Shown: in pieces, positions 6,959-13,368 of the stretch
Position numbering within the stretch: position 1 is the stretch's first letter
How the letters are laid out: the number at the start of each line of letters is the position of its first letter
DNA from: a virus
Virus record (IMG/VR): IMGVR_UViG_3300034375_003691
Coordinates: 1 to 20,466 of that record
Strand: one strand, 5' to 3'
Length of the DNA stretch: 20,466 bases
Program-made: the position numbers and the translations under genes
The notes under the pieces: generated by a model
Told to the model about the DNA's origin: nothing
Databases searched by the model: none
Seen by the model: only the letters and a program-made list of their open reading frames with translations

Positions 6959-8113
6959 ATGTCTGAGTTCATCAAGTCTCAGCAAGAGCTCCGCGCTAAC
7001 CTCGTTGCACAGATTCAGGAATCCCTGGATGTTGCTGAGGAGCGTGGCGGTCTTGACGCTGAGACCAAAGCAAAGGTGGACGCTCTTGAGTCTGACATCC
7101 GTGCCGCTGACGAGGCGATCTCGGTAGCACAGCGTCAGGAAGAGCGTCGCGCCGAAGTGCAGGAATCTGCAAGCAACTTTGTTCCTGCCAACGAGGACCG
7201 TTCCGCTGCGGACATCCTTCGCTCCATTGGTATGGGCGAAATGCGTTCACACACGTTCGAGAAGCGCACTGTTACCAAGTCTGACAACCTGGTTCCCAAG
7301 AGCTTCTTCGACGAGGTTTTCGCTGTTGCCCGCCAGGTTGGTCCCATGCTCGAAGTGGGTCGCAACATCAACACCGCATCCGGTGAGGACATCACTATTC
7401 CGACTCTGACCGCGTACAGCACTGCTGCGCTTACGCCTGAAGGTTCGGCAATCAGCGAGTCCGACCCCACCTTCAGCAACATCACACTCGGAGCCTACAA
7501 GTATGGCTTCCTCGTGCCGATTTCGTCTGAGCTTCTCAGCGACTCCGGTGTGAACATCGAGTCCGTGATCGCTGACGCTGCTGGTAACGCTATCGGTTAC
7601 GCAATCAACTCAGTGCTTACCACTGGTGACGGATCAAACAAGCCCCAGGGTCTTGTTACCGCTGCCGGTTCTGGTATCACTGGTGGAACTGCTGTTTCCG
7701 GTGCTTTCACCGCTGACAACCTCATCGACCTGATTTACTCGCTCGATGGAGCTGCCCGCACCCTGCCCGGTGTTGCATTCATGGCAAACACCTCTTCGCT
7801 TGGTGCAATGCGGAAATTGAAAGATAATTCGGGACAATACCTATACCAGGTCGGTGTAGGACAGCCCGACTCGTTCGCTGGTTTCCCAGTAATCGAGAAC
7901 CCGGCAATGGCCGCTACTGGCACCTCTGCGAAGAGCGTGTTGTTCGGTCACATGCCTTCGTTTGTTGTGCGTCAGGCTGGTGGCCTTCAGGTCGCATCCA
8001 GCGCGGACTACGCATTCAACCAGGACTTGGTGTACTACCGCTTCCTGATTCGCGTGGACTCCGACCTGACTCACGCTGGTCACGTCAAGTACTTCGCGGG
8101 AGCTGCTTCCTAG
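6959..8113 (+). CDS. major capsid protein, HK97 fold
   Basis: This 384-residue protein is the main shell subunit. Residues 1-75 are a charged, heptad-like helical delta domain (QQELRANLVAQIQ, AEERGGL, AQRQEERRAE) that acts as an internal scaffold and would be removed by the protease encoded upstream. The core from about residue 100 has typical HK97-family text: NLVPKSFFDEVFAVARQ, the EDITIPTLT strand, YGFLVPISSELLSDS, the TTGDGSNKPQGL loop and GFPVIENPAM. I chose the ATG at 6959 because AAGGAG ends four bases before it and the protein begins MSEFIKSQ. An in-frame upstream GTG at 6887 adds 24 residues unlike a capsid start. The gene is flanked by terminators, which suggests its own high-level transcript. 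Confidence 0.95.
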   Translation: MSEFIKSQQELRANLVAQIQESLDVAEERGGLDAETKAKVDALESDIRAADEAISVAQRQEERRAEVQESASNFVPANEDRSAADILRSIGMGEMRSHTFEKRTVTKSDNLVPKSFFDEVFAVARQVGPMLEVGRNINTASGEDITIPTLTAYSTAALTPEGSAISESDPTFSNITLGAYKYGFLVPISSELLSDSGVNIESVIADAAGNAIGYAINSVLTTGDGSNKPQGLVTAAGSGITGGTAVSGAFTADNLIDLIYSLDGAARTLPGVAFMANTSSLGAMRKLKDNSGQYLYQVGVGQPDSFAGFPVIENPAMAATGTSAKSVLFGHMPSFVVRQAGGLQVASSADYAFNQDLVYYRFLIRVDSDLTHAGHVKYFAGAAS

Positions 8114-8130
8114 TACGAGACGACACGCTG

Positions 8131-8163
8131 AAGGGCCGGGGTTTGTGGGTTGCCCCGGCCCTT
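8131..8163 (+). terminator. rho-independent terminator after the capsid gene
   Basis: A perfect 11-base stem, AAGGGCCGGGG (8131-8141) with CCCCGGCCCTT (8153-8163), encloses an 11-base loop and is followed by a modest T-rich stretch (CTGTTTG). It starts 17 bases after the capsid stop. It is the strongest hairpin I noticed in the window and should separate abundant capsid mRNA from the glycosyltransferase genes. Confidence 0.85.
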
Positions 8164-8171
8164 CTGTTTGC

Positions 8172-8177
8172 TAGGAT
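8172..8177 (+). promoter_or_regulatory. likely leaderless promoter -10 box (TAGGAT)
   Basis: TAGGAT lies exactly six bases before the ATG at 8184, and there is no purine-rich ribosome site between them. TTGCCC at 8150-8155, with a 16-base spacer, is a possible -35; it lies in the loop and 3' arm of the capsid terminator. If real, the terminator and promoter share sequence. Confidence 0.5.
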
Positions 8178-8183
8178 TCCGGC

Positions 8184-9404
8184 ATGGGAAAAAGTGGGAA
8201 TCCGATTGCTAAGCAACAACTGTCTGGCGCTGTAGGGGTTTGGTCTAACTCTTACGACGCACCTACTGGCTACGGTCAGCAAGTGAAGTACATGATTGAC
8301 CGTTTGAAACGTCACGGTCTGGATGTGGCAAACTTCTCTAACTTTGGTCTTGAGGGCAAGATCGATACGATTCAGACACCGCATGGACCGGTGAAGCATT
8401 TTCCGCGTAGCTTTGGTCATGGTTACTCGATGGATGTTCTTGTACCTGACTTTATGACCTGGGCGAACTCGACTGGTAAGAAAGATGTCCTGTTCACGCT
8501 GTATGACGTGTGGGTTTTGGATTCACCGCATTTGGAGAAGATGCGTCAGATTTGGTCCTGGACGCCTCTTGATCACATAACGATGCCACCGAAGGTGAAA
8601 GAGTGGTTGGTGAAACCGAATGTGTTGCCGATTGCAATGTCACCATTTGGTCAGCGGGAAATGCAAAACCATGAAATAGAGCATGCTTATGTTCCGCACG
8701 GTATTGACACGAAGGTACTCCGTCCGAGCTATAACCTGACTAACGGGATGGATGTTCGCGATTATTGGAAGAGTCGTGACAGTTTCATTGTTGGGATGGT
8801 TGCTGCTAACAAAGCGTCCGGTCTGATTCACAGGAAAGCGTTTAGCGAGAATCTGACAGCGTTTAGCATTTTCCACAAGAAGCACCCGGACACAAAACTG
8901 TATTTGCACACGGATGCGACAGGATCGGGTATTGGTTGGAATTTGCTGGAGCTCCTGAAGGCTTTGGATGTGCCAGCGGAAAGCATTTTGCTTGTCAACC
9001 CGCTTGAGTATCGTTATGGGTCGCCACAGGCAGACTTGGCTGCTTATTACAGCGCCATGGATGTTTTGTTAGCGCCTAGCATGGGTGAGGGTTTTGGTGT
9101 GCCGACTATTGAGGCGCAAGCGTGTGGAACGAGAGCGATTGCCTCTAGTTGGGCCGCTTCGCAAGATTTAGTTGCCGAGGATGGTTGGCTTGTGGATGGT
9201 GTGCCTTTGTGGGATGCCGGTCAGAGCTCTTGGTGGCAGACCCCGAAGATTCCGTCGATCGTGGATGCTTTGGAGGACGCTTACCAGCAAGGCAAGGGCG
9301 AGTCGAAGGTGGCTCGGGAGTTTGCTTTGCAGTTTGATGTGGAGACTGTGTGGCGCGATTACTGGATGCCGTTGCTGAGGGGTGAGTTTAGTGAAACGTC
9401 TTGA
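8184..9404 (+). CDS. glycosyltransferase, GT-B fold (GT4-like)
   Basis: This 406-residue protein probably moves a sugar from a nucleotide donor to an acceptor. The C-terminal half carries the donor-binding signature of GT4-type enzymes: the E-x7-E motif with E302 and E310 (EGFGVPTIE), followed by AQACGTRAIAS. SPFGQREM (about 153-160) and the HGIDTKVLRP segment (about 172-181) match the family's first-domain end and linker. The N-terminus has the GYGQQVKYMIDRL block seen in family 4 enzymes. It is cytoplasmic, with no signal or membrane segment. It is the first gene of a three-gene cassette between capsid and connector. Related enzymes in actinobacteriophages have been linked to glycosylation of virion proteins, so capsid or tail proteins are likely acceptors, which is an inference. 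Confidence 0.88.
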   Translation: MGKSGNPIAKQQLSGAVGVWSNSYDAPTGYGQQVKYMIDRLKRHGLDVANFSNFGLEGKIDTIQTPHGPVKHFPRSFGHGYSMDVLVPDFMTWANSTGKKDVLFTLYDVWVLDSPHLEKMRQIWSWTPLDHITMPPKVKEWLVKPNVLPIAMSPFGQREMQNHEIEHAYVPHGIDTKVLRPSYNLTNGMDVRDYWKSRDSFIVGMVAANKASGLIHRKAFSENLTAFSIFHKKHPDTKLYLHTDATGSGIGWNLLELLKALDVPAESILLVNPLEYRYGSPQADLAAYYSAMDVLLAPSMGEGFGVPTIEAQACGTRAIASSWAASQDLVAEDGWLVDGVPLWDAGQSSWWQTPKIPSIVDALEDAYQQGKGESKVAREFALQFDVETVWRDYWMPLLRGEFSETS

Positions 9405-10050
9405 CACGCTGAAGGATAAGCACTCGGGTTCTACTATCTGGGTGTTCGGTTCTGGTGCGTCAGTAGGGTATCTGTCGCCTCGGTTCTTTGATGACAAGAT
9501 ATGTGTCGCAACGAATCTCATCGCCGATTACTTTGACCTTCGCGCATACTATTTGTTCACTCATTACCACTACTGTGTGTTGCAAAATTTAGCTAACCCT
9601 GGAATGTTGGCTGCTGTGACACATGACGTGTGTTCTTCGCGTTGGCACCCAAATCCGGGGTCTATCCCCGGTGAGGGGTGTGTGCAGAACGAGTCGAGGC
9701 TTATCTATAACACTTTGACTGACCCAACACCGAAGGGTGACGGTTTCGATCCGTACAAGCACGCCAAGAAGGATGAGATTGTGTTTGGCTCATCGTCGAT
9801 TCACGGGTCAATGCACTTGGCTGCGTGGATGGGTGCAAGCAACATTGTGTTGGTGGGTGCTGATTGTGGAAGCATTGATGGTGAGCATCGTGTGGACGAG
9901 TATCCTCCTGGTCATCAGCCGTGGGATTTGTATAACCGTCATTTGATGCGGATGAAGGCTTGGCTGAAAGAGAACTACTCGGTTGAGGTGTATTCGTTGA
10001 ACCCGTTTGTCAATTTCAATCTTGAGGGTCACAAGTTTCAGGGCGTGTGA
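9391..10050 (+). CDS. DUF115/MptE-like putative sugar-metabolism enzyme
   Basis: I do not recognise this 219-residue protein with certainty. It opens with a Rossmann-like IWVFGSGASVGYL strand-loop-helix (residues 16-28), continues with CVATNLIADYF (38-48) and YYLFTHYHY (53-61), and has a second half with SSIHGSMHLAAWMGA (135-149) then NIVLVGADC (151-159). This pattern (GxGxS loop, a late S-x5-A helix, then a GADC strand) resembles DUF115/MptE-like proteins and some GT42-type sialyltransferases, which act in glycan pathways. The GTG at 9391 is preferred because GAGGGG (9377-9382) lies eight bases upstream; GTG 9382 has no spaced ribosome site. It overlaps the GT-B gene by 14 bases and the GT-A gene by one, so it is co-translated with two glycosyltransferases. 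Confidence 0.6.
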   Translation: MKRLDTLKDKHSGSTIWVFGSGASVGYLSPRFFDDKICVATNLIADYFDLRAYYLFTHYHYCVLQNLANPGMLAAVTHDVCSSRWHPNPGSIPGEGCVQNESRLIYNTLTDPTPKGDGFDPYKHAKKDEIVFGSSSIHGSMHLAAWMGASNIVLVGADCGSIDGEHRVDEYPPGHQPWDLYNRHLMRMKAWLKENYSVEVYSLNPFVNFNLEGHKFQGV

Positions 10051-10703
10051 TGTTACCTAACCTGATTGTCCCGGTGTTGAATCGGTATGACTTGTTGCGT
10101 CGCATGTTGGCAAGTATCAATTTTCCGATACGCGATCTTCTCATTATTGATAATGGTGGCGAGTTCTACGATGTTCTACATTCTGAATACATTGACAACA
10201 TTCGTATTTTGAACATACCAGCGAATCTGGGGGTGGGTGGCTCTTGGAATCTTGGTATTAAGTCGTTTCCGAACGATGACCGGTGGTTTTTTGCCTCTAA
10301 TGACATGGTTTTCTTACCAGGTGCTTATGAGAGCCTCTGTGAGGCTCGTAGAGACGAGATAACGCTTTCCGATATGTTTCCTCATTGGCACACGTTTTCT
10401 CTCGGTGATGAGGCTGTCAGCCGTATAGGTTTGTTCGATGAGTGCGGTTTCTTCCCCGCTTACTTTGAGGATAACGATTACATGCGTCGCGCCGAGTATT
10501 GTGACGTGACGGTTAGGCGAATCAATATCCCGACCGAGCATGACAACTCTTCGACTATTCGTAGTGATGCTCGTTACAACGCCATGAATGATCAGTCATT
10601 CCGTCGCAACTCCGCATATTTTCACGACAAAGTAGCGAGACAGGATTACAGCGCCGGTCAATGGTCTTTGGATGTTCGTCGCTTAAACGACTGGGGTAAG
10701 TGA
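10050..10703 (+). CDS. glycosyltransferase, GT-A fold (GT2-like)
   Basis: This 217-residue protein shows GT-A features: an N-terminal IVPVLNRYDLLRRML segment (6-20), the LLIIDNGG strand (30-37) typical of family 2 nucleotide-sugar binding, ANLGVGGSWNLGI (58-70), and a DxD-like SNDM (83-86) after a WFF strand. FEDNDYMRRA (139-148) matches the conserved acidic acceptor-side motif of this family. The ATG at 10050 is preferred (AGGG six bases upstream, TGATG overlap); a GTG at 10047 would add one residue. At 217 residues it is shorter than many GT2 enzymes, suggesting a minimal catalytic domain. It closes the glycosylation cassette, and a promoter-like TAGACT follows its stop. Confidence 0.85.
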   Translation: MLPNLIVPVLNRYDLLRRMLASINFPIRDLLIIDNGGEFYDVLHSEYIDNIRILNIPANLGVGGSWNLGIKSFPNDDRWFFASNDMVFLPGAYESLCEARRDEITLSDMFPHWHTFSLGDEAVSRIGLFDECGFFPAYFEDNDYMRRAEYCDVTVRRINIPTEHDNSSTIRSDARYNAMNDQSFRRNSAYFHDKVARQDYSAGQWSLDVRRLNDWGK

Positions 10704-10706
10704 CGA

Positions 10707-10712
10707 TAGACT
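10707..10712 (+). promoter_or_regulatory. possible promoter -10 box (TAGACT) for the neck/tail genes
   Basis: TAGACT lies just after the GT-A stop. TTAAAC at 10683-10688, with an 18-base spacer, is a weak -35 candidate. A strong ribosome site, GGTGGAGG (10717-10724), lies six bases before the ATG at 10731. The short gap with both elements suggests a start for the connector-tail operon. Confidence 0.35.
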
Positions 10713-10730
10713 AGATGGTGGAGGTTTTTC

Positions 10731-11327
10731 ATGGCTATCACTAACGCTTTGTGCTCACTTGAGGACGTAAAAAGATCACTGGACATCAATGATTCAGTTG
10801 ACGACACTTTGTTGGAGCTCGTTATCGAAGCTGCTTCACGTCAGATTGAGCAACACACTGAGCGGATTTTCACCGCATCTACCGCAACCCGAGTTTTCGC
10901 ACCCGATGACAATTTCCTGGTGCAAATCGATGATCTGCAATCTTTGACCACTTTGAAAACGTCACAGAACCTAAACGGTACTTACGATGTCACCTGGGGC
11001 GCAAACGACTACCAACTAGAACCCCTCAATGGTGTGTCCGGTGGAATGGCCGGCGTGCCCTACACACAGATTCGTGCGATCGGTGACTACTGGTTCCCCA
11101 CAGGCGGTCACGAAGCCACGGTACAGGTCACTGGAGTGTGGGGCTGGAGTGCTATCCCCACTGTAATCCGTCAGGCTGCCGTGCTCCAATCCGCCAGATA
11201 CTATAAGCGTGCGGATGCCCCGATGGGGGTGGCCGGATTCGATGCCCTCGGGGTGATTCGGTTGGCGCGTATCGACCCTGACATTGCTACCCTCTGCGAT
11301 CCGTTTATGCGCGTGAGGATGGCGTAA
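10731..11327 (+). CDS. head-tail connector (adaptor) protein, HK97 gp6-like
   Basis: This 198-residue protein should dock under the portal and extend the neck. The N-terminal half is typical of gp6/gp15-like adaptors: LEDVKRSLDIND (9-20), then DDTLLELVIEAASRQIEQ (24-41), a helix pair. A beta segment (FLVQIDDLQSLTTLK) and the VTGVWGWSAIPTVIRQAAVLQSARYYKR helix (133-160) follow. The length is normal. The start is fixed by GGTGGAGG six bases upstream, and the stop overlaps the next start as TAATG. The gene sits apart from the capsid gene because the glycosylation cassette has been inserted between them. Confidence 0.85.
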   Translation: MAITNALCSLEDVKRSLDINDSVDDTLLELVIEAASRQIEQHTERIFTASTATRVFAPDDNFLVQIDDLQSLTTLKTSQNLNGTYDVTWGANDYQLEPLNGVSGGMAGVPYTQIRAIGDYWFPTGGHEATVQVTGVWGWSAIPTVIRQAAVLQSARYYKRADAPMGVAGFDALGVIRLARIDPDIATLCDPFMRVRMA

Positions 11328-11731
11328 TGACCGACATTAGTGCATTGCGGGAAGCAATCGCCACTAATCTCGCAACGATTTCTGGACTTCGCTCTTCAGC
11401 GGATTTGCCAGATAACCCAAACCCGCCTATTGCAGTGGTGTCACTGGAAAGCATTGATTATGATCAGGCTTTCAACAATGGCCTCACCGTGTTTACCTTC
11501 AGCATCATGGTAATCGTTGGTCGCCAATCTGACCGTGTAGCACAGCGTTCTTTGAACGGTTACGCAAGTCAGAGCGGGGCATCGAGTATCAAGACTGCGG
11601 TAGAATCGGATAGGAGTCTTGATGGTAATGCGGCAGACGTTCGCGTCTCAAGTATGACTAGCATCGGCACTCTGCAACTGAATGACACTGATTACCTAGT
11701 TGCTGAATTTACGGCAACTGCGTACTGCTAA
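11327..11731 (+). CDS. tail terminator protein
   Basis: This 134-residue protein probably caps the growing tail tube and joins it to the head. Its organisation resembles tail terminators of actinobacteriophages: an N-terminal helix (ALREAIATNLATI), a proline-rich turn (DLPDNPNPPIAVV), a strand pair with FTFSIMVIVGRQSDRVAQ (57-74), a helix (SSIKTAVES) and C-terminal strands (DYLVAEFTATAYC). It overlaps the connector stop by one base and precedes the major tail protein. No separate head-tail stopper gene is seen between connector and this gene, so a stopper role cannot be excluded. Confidence 0.72.
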   Translation: MTDISALREAIATNLATISGLRSSADLPDNPNPPIAVVSLESIDYDQAFNNGLTVFTFSIMVIVGRQSDRVAQRSLNGYASQSGASSIKTAVESDRSLDGNAADVRVSSMTSIGTLQLNDTDYLVAEFTATAYC

Positions 11732-11743
11732 GGAGAAAATAAA

Positions 11744-12154
11744 TTGGCTAAGTATGTTGTTACTTCACAGAAAGTAACCTTCAATGGCACCGAGATTTCG
11801 GACGCGGTTGCGCGTGCGGAGCTCGTGTTGAGCGCTGCCGAGGTCGAGACTACTGACTTTTCCTCCAGCGGGTGGACCGAGGTTATTGGAGGCCTGAAGT
11901 CAGGTCAGCTTACCCTCGACTTCCACGCTGATTACGGTGCTGGTGGGGTTTCTGCCCTGTTCCAGGACCTCGTTGGAACTATCGGAACCGCTGTTGTGAT
12001 TGCGAACGGAACTGCTGCTTCGGCAACTACGCCCGCATACACCGCTACGGTCCTTGTCAACAGCTTCACCGCGACGCCTGGTGCAGTCGGCGATTTGGCC
12101 ACGTTTAGTGTGACCTTTCCGACCACGGGTGCCGTTGCTTACGCAACCGCGTAA
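11744..12154 (+). CDS. major tail protein
   Basis: This 136-residue protein should polymerise into the tail tube. It has the usual small tail-tube pattern of strands and few charged residues: a KVTFNGTEISDAVARAEL N-terminus, TTDFSSSGWTEVIGGLKSG (37-55), and a C-terminal FTATPGAVGDLATFSVTFPTTG typical of these proteins. The start is TTG at 11744, placed by AAGGAG (11730-11735) eight bases upstream and by the family-like MAKYV beginning. It precedes the tail assembly chaperones, as expected. Codons are rich in C at the third base like those of the capsid gene, consistent with high expression. Confidence 0.9.
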   Translation: MAKYVVTSQKVTFNGTEISDAVARAELVLSAAEVETTDFSSSGWTEVIGGLKSGQLTLDFHADYGAGGVSALFQDLVGTIGTAVVIANGTAASATTPAYTATVLVNSFTATPGAVGDLATFSVTFPTTGAVAYATA

Positions 12155-12160
12155 TTGTTG

Positions 12161-12166
12161 TAAGCT
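12161..12166 (+). promoter_or_regulatory. likely leaderless promoter -10 box (TAAGCT)
   Basis: TAAGCT begins six bases after the major tail protein stop and lies exactly six bases before the ATG at 12173. No ribosome site fits this 18-base gap. It is the third TANNNT-six-ATG case in the window. No clear -35 is seen. Confidence 0.5.
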
Positions 12167-12172
12167 AGCGAC

Positions 12173-12424
12173 ATGAAAATAAACCTACACATTCAGTTCG
12201 AGGACGGCAGTTCTAAGGACATTACATGTGGCGCGGCCGATCTCGTGGCTTTCGAGAACAACTACAACATTAGTGTTGCGAAGCTCGCGGAGGACACGAG
12301 AATCGGTTGGCTACTGTACCTGGCATGGCACAGCGAGAAGCGTACCGGCGCTACAAAACTTGAATATGACAAGTGGTGTGAGACGGTTGCGACTATCGGG
12401 GAGTCTGATGACGACCCAAAATAA
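12173..12424 (+). CDS. tail assembly chaperone, short form (gpG analogue)
   Basis: This 83-residue product helps load the tape measure and tail tube subunits and is not normally part of the virion. It shows the usual features: an N-terminal strand pair (KINLHIQFEDG), a FENNYNISVAKLAED helix start, and a RIGWLLYLAWHSEKR helix (43-57) near the middle, then an acidic end (ESDDDPK). The last two sense codons form the slippery heptamer CCCAAAA with the base before them, and the TAA follows at once. A leaderless promoter precedes the ATG. The position between major tail protein and tape measure is canonical. Confidence 0.85.
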   Translation: MKINLHIQFEDGSSKDITCGAADLVAFENNYNISVAKLAEDTRIGWLLYLAWHSEKRTGATKLEYDKWCETVATIGESDDDPK

Positions 12425-12573
12425 CTGGGTTGGGCGATAGCTCAGCACACTGGTATATCGCTGGTCTAGCTGTGGAGACTGGGATTAGTCCTAGAGAGTT
12501 GATGCAGTTGGAGGATCGCATGCTATGGACCATGCAAAGATGGTTGATAGCAAAGAATCTTCCGAGATCATAG
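12173..12573 (+). CDS. tail assembly chaperone, -1 frameshifted long form (gpGT analogue)
   Basis: Slipping -1 on CCCAAAA (12415-12421) joins the 83-residue chaperone to 50 more residues read from 12421 to the TAG at 12571-12573, giving 133 residues. The extension (AHWYIAGLAVETGISPREL at about 92-110, then LEDRMLWTMQRWL) is strongly like the T-domain of phage gpGT proteins, and it has no start codon or ribosome site of its own. In lambda and many siphoviruses the ratio of G to GT is set by such a slip. A weak six-base stem, GCGATA (12434-12439) with TATCGC (12456-12461), lies 12 bases after the site and might stimulate it. The extension is shorter than 60 codons and easily missed. Confidence 0.85.
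12415..12421 (+). promoter_or_regulatory. -1 ribosomal frameshift site CCCAAAA
   Basis: The heptamer fits X-XXY-YYZ in the zero frame (C CCA AAA) and abuts the TAA stop. After slipping, both tRNAs re-pair, and the -1 frame stays open for 50 codons. Confidence 0.85.
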
Positions 12574-12576
12574 GAG

Positions 12577-12599
12577 AACCGCCCCCGAGTGGGGCGGTT
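12577..12599 (+). terminator. rho-independent terminator after the chaperone genes
   Basis: A perfect nine-base stem, AACCGCCCC (12577-12585) with GGGGCGGTT (12591-12599), has a five-base CGAGT loop and runs into TTTCT. It begins four bases after the frameshifted stop. Confidence 0.88.
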
Positions 12600-12609
12600 T
12601 TTCTATCGG

Positions 12610-12615
12610 TAGAAT
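12610..12615 (+). promoter_or_regulatory. possible promoter -10 box (TAGAAT) for the tape measure operon
   Basis: TAGAAT in the context CGGTAGAATAG follows the terminator by ten bases, as at 6864. Transcription would begin roughly 20 bases before the ATG at 12640. No clear -35 is seen, and no strong ribosome site precedes that ATG (GGCGG near 12629-12633 is the best). Confidence 0.4.
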
Positions 12616-12639
12616 AGTAGAGACGATCGGCGGTGTGTA

Positions 12640-13368
12640 ATGGTATCTCTTTCTGAGCCAGCGTTTCAGTTGGCGAAGGTGAATGCTGCCAACCGTTTCG
12701 CGGCCAGTCGGGGTCCGGGCACGTCTGAGATTGTGTTGTCTGATTACCGTGACATGTTGCGTGAAATCAATAAGCTTGATCGTGAGATTTGGAAAGACTT
12801 TACTCGGAACGCTCGTGAGATTGCTGCACCTGCTCGGCTTGGTATCAAGAAGAGCATTGACCGGATGGGTGTTGTTCTGCGGGGTTCTGCACGGTATGGC
12901 TACCGGTACGGTATGCAACCTGCTCGCATTCCGGGTCGTTTGACGTACAACACGGGGCGTAAAGCTAATCAGGTGTTGTTCAATATGCCGAAGAGTTTTG
13001 GTGGAGCTCGTAGATTCGGTCAGGGCGAGGCTGTGCCGATTGCTCGTCTCATTGTGCGTTCTCCTGCGACGATTATTCAGGACATGGCGGGGCGTAAGGG
13101 AACCTATATTGATACTCGATCCCGCACTCTTCCGTACCCGTACACAGTGAACACGAAAGATGGACCGAAAGAGATTCTGCGTTCTCACGCCATCAATGGT
13201 CAGGGACGACACATGGTTGACAAATTGAATAAGTACCGTGGTGCTTCTCGTGCCGTGTACCCGGCTGCTGAGCAACACATGGATGAGGTACAGGACAAGA
13301 TCGAAGGCGTTTTGATTGTTACACAGGTGCGCGTACAAGACGCGCTTGATCAGATTGCGAGACTGTAA
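12640..13368 (+). CDS. HK97 gp10-like tail completion or neck protein (tentative)
   Basis: This 242-residue basic protein has a helical N-terminal part (DYRDMLREINKLDREIWKDF, about 36-55, then NAREIAAPARLGIKKSI) that resembles HK97 gp10-like tail completion proteins. A middle part rich in Gly, Arg and Tyr follows (GSARYGYRYGMQPARIPGR, about 85-103), then a C-terminal helix (HMDEVQDKIEGVLIV). Such genes normally lie between connector and major tail protein; here the gene is after the chaperones and before the tape measure. It is longer than typical gp10-like proteins, so an extra domain or another minor capsid/tail role is possible. Its stop overlaps the tape measure start as TAATG. A large antisense reading frame over it is probably a shadow. 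Confidence 0.5.
   Translation: MVSLSEPAFQLAKVNAANRFAASRGPGTSEIVLSDYRDMLREINKLDREIWKDFTRNAREIAAPARLGIKKSIDRMGVVLRGSARYGYRYGMQPARIPGRLTYNTGRKANQVLFNMPKSFGGARRFGQGEAVPIARLIVRSPATIIQDMAGRKGTYIDTRSRTLPYPYTVNTKDGPKEILRSHAINGQGRHMVDKLNKYRGASRAVYPAAEQHMDEVQDKIEGVLIVTQVRVQDALDQIARL

Noticed and set aside
9382-9390. earlier GTG start for the DUF115-like gene
   Set aside because: GAGGGG runs directly into it, leaving no spacer, whereas it lies eight bases before the GTG at 9391.
12568-13338. 256-codon open frame on the minus strand over the gp10-like gene
   Set aside because: It lies opposite a better-supported plus-strand gene, has an odd composition (many His, Arg, Thr, Ser), no ribosome site that I can see, and no neighbours on its strand.
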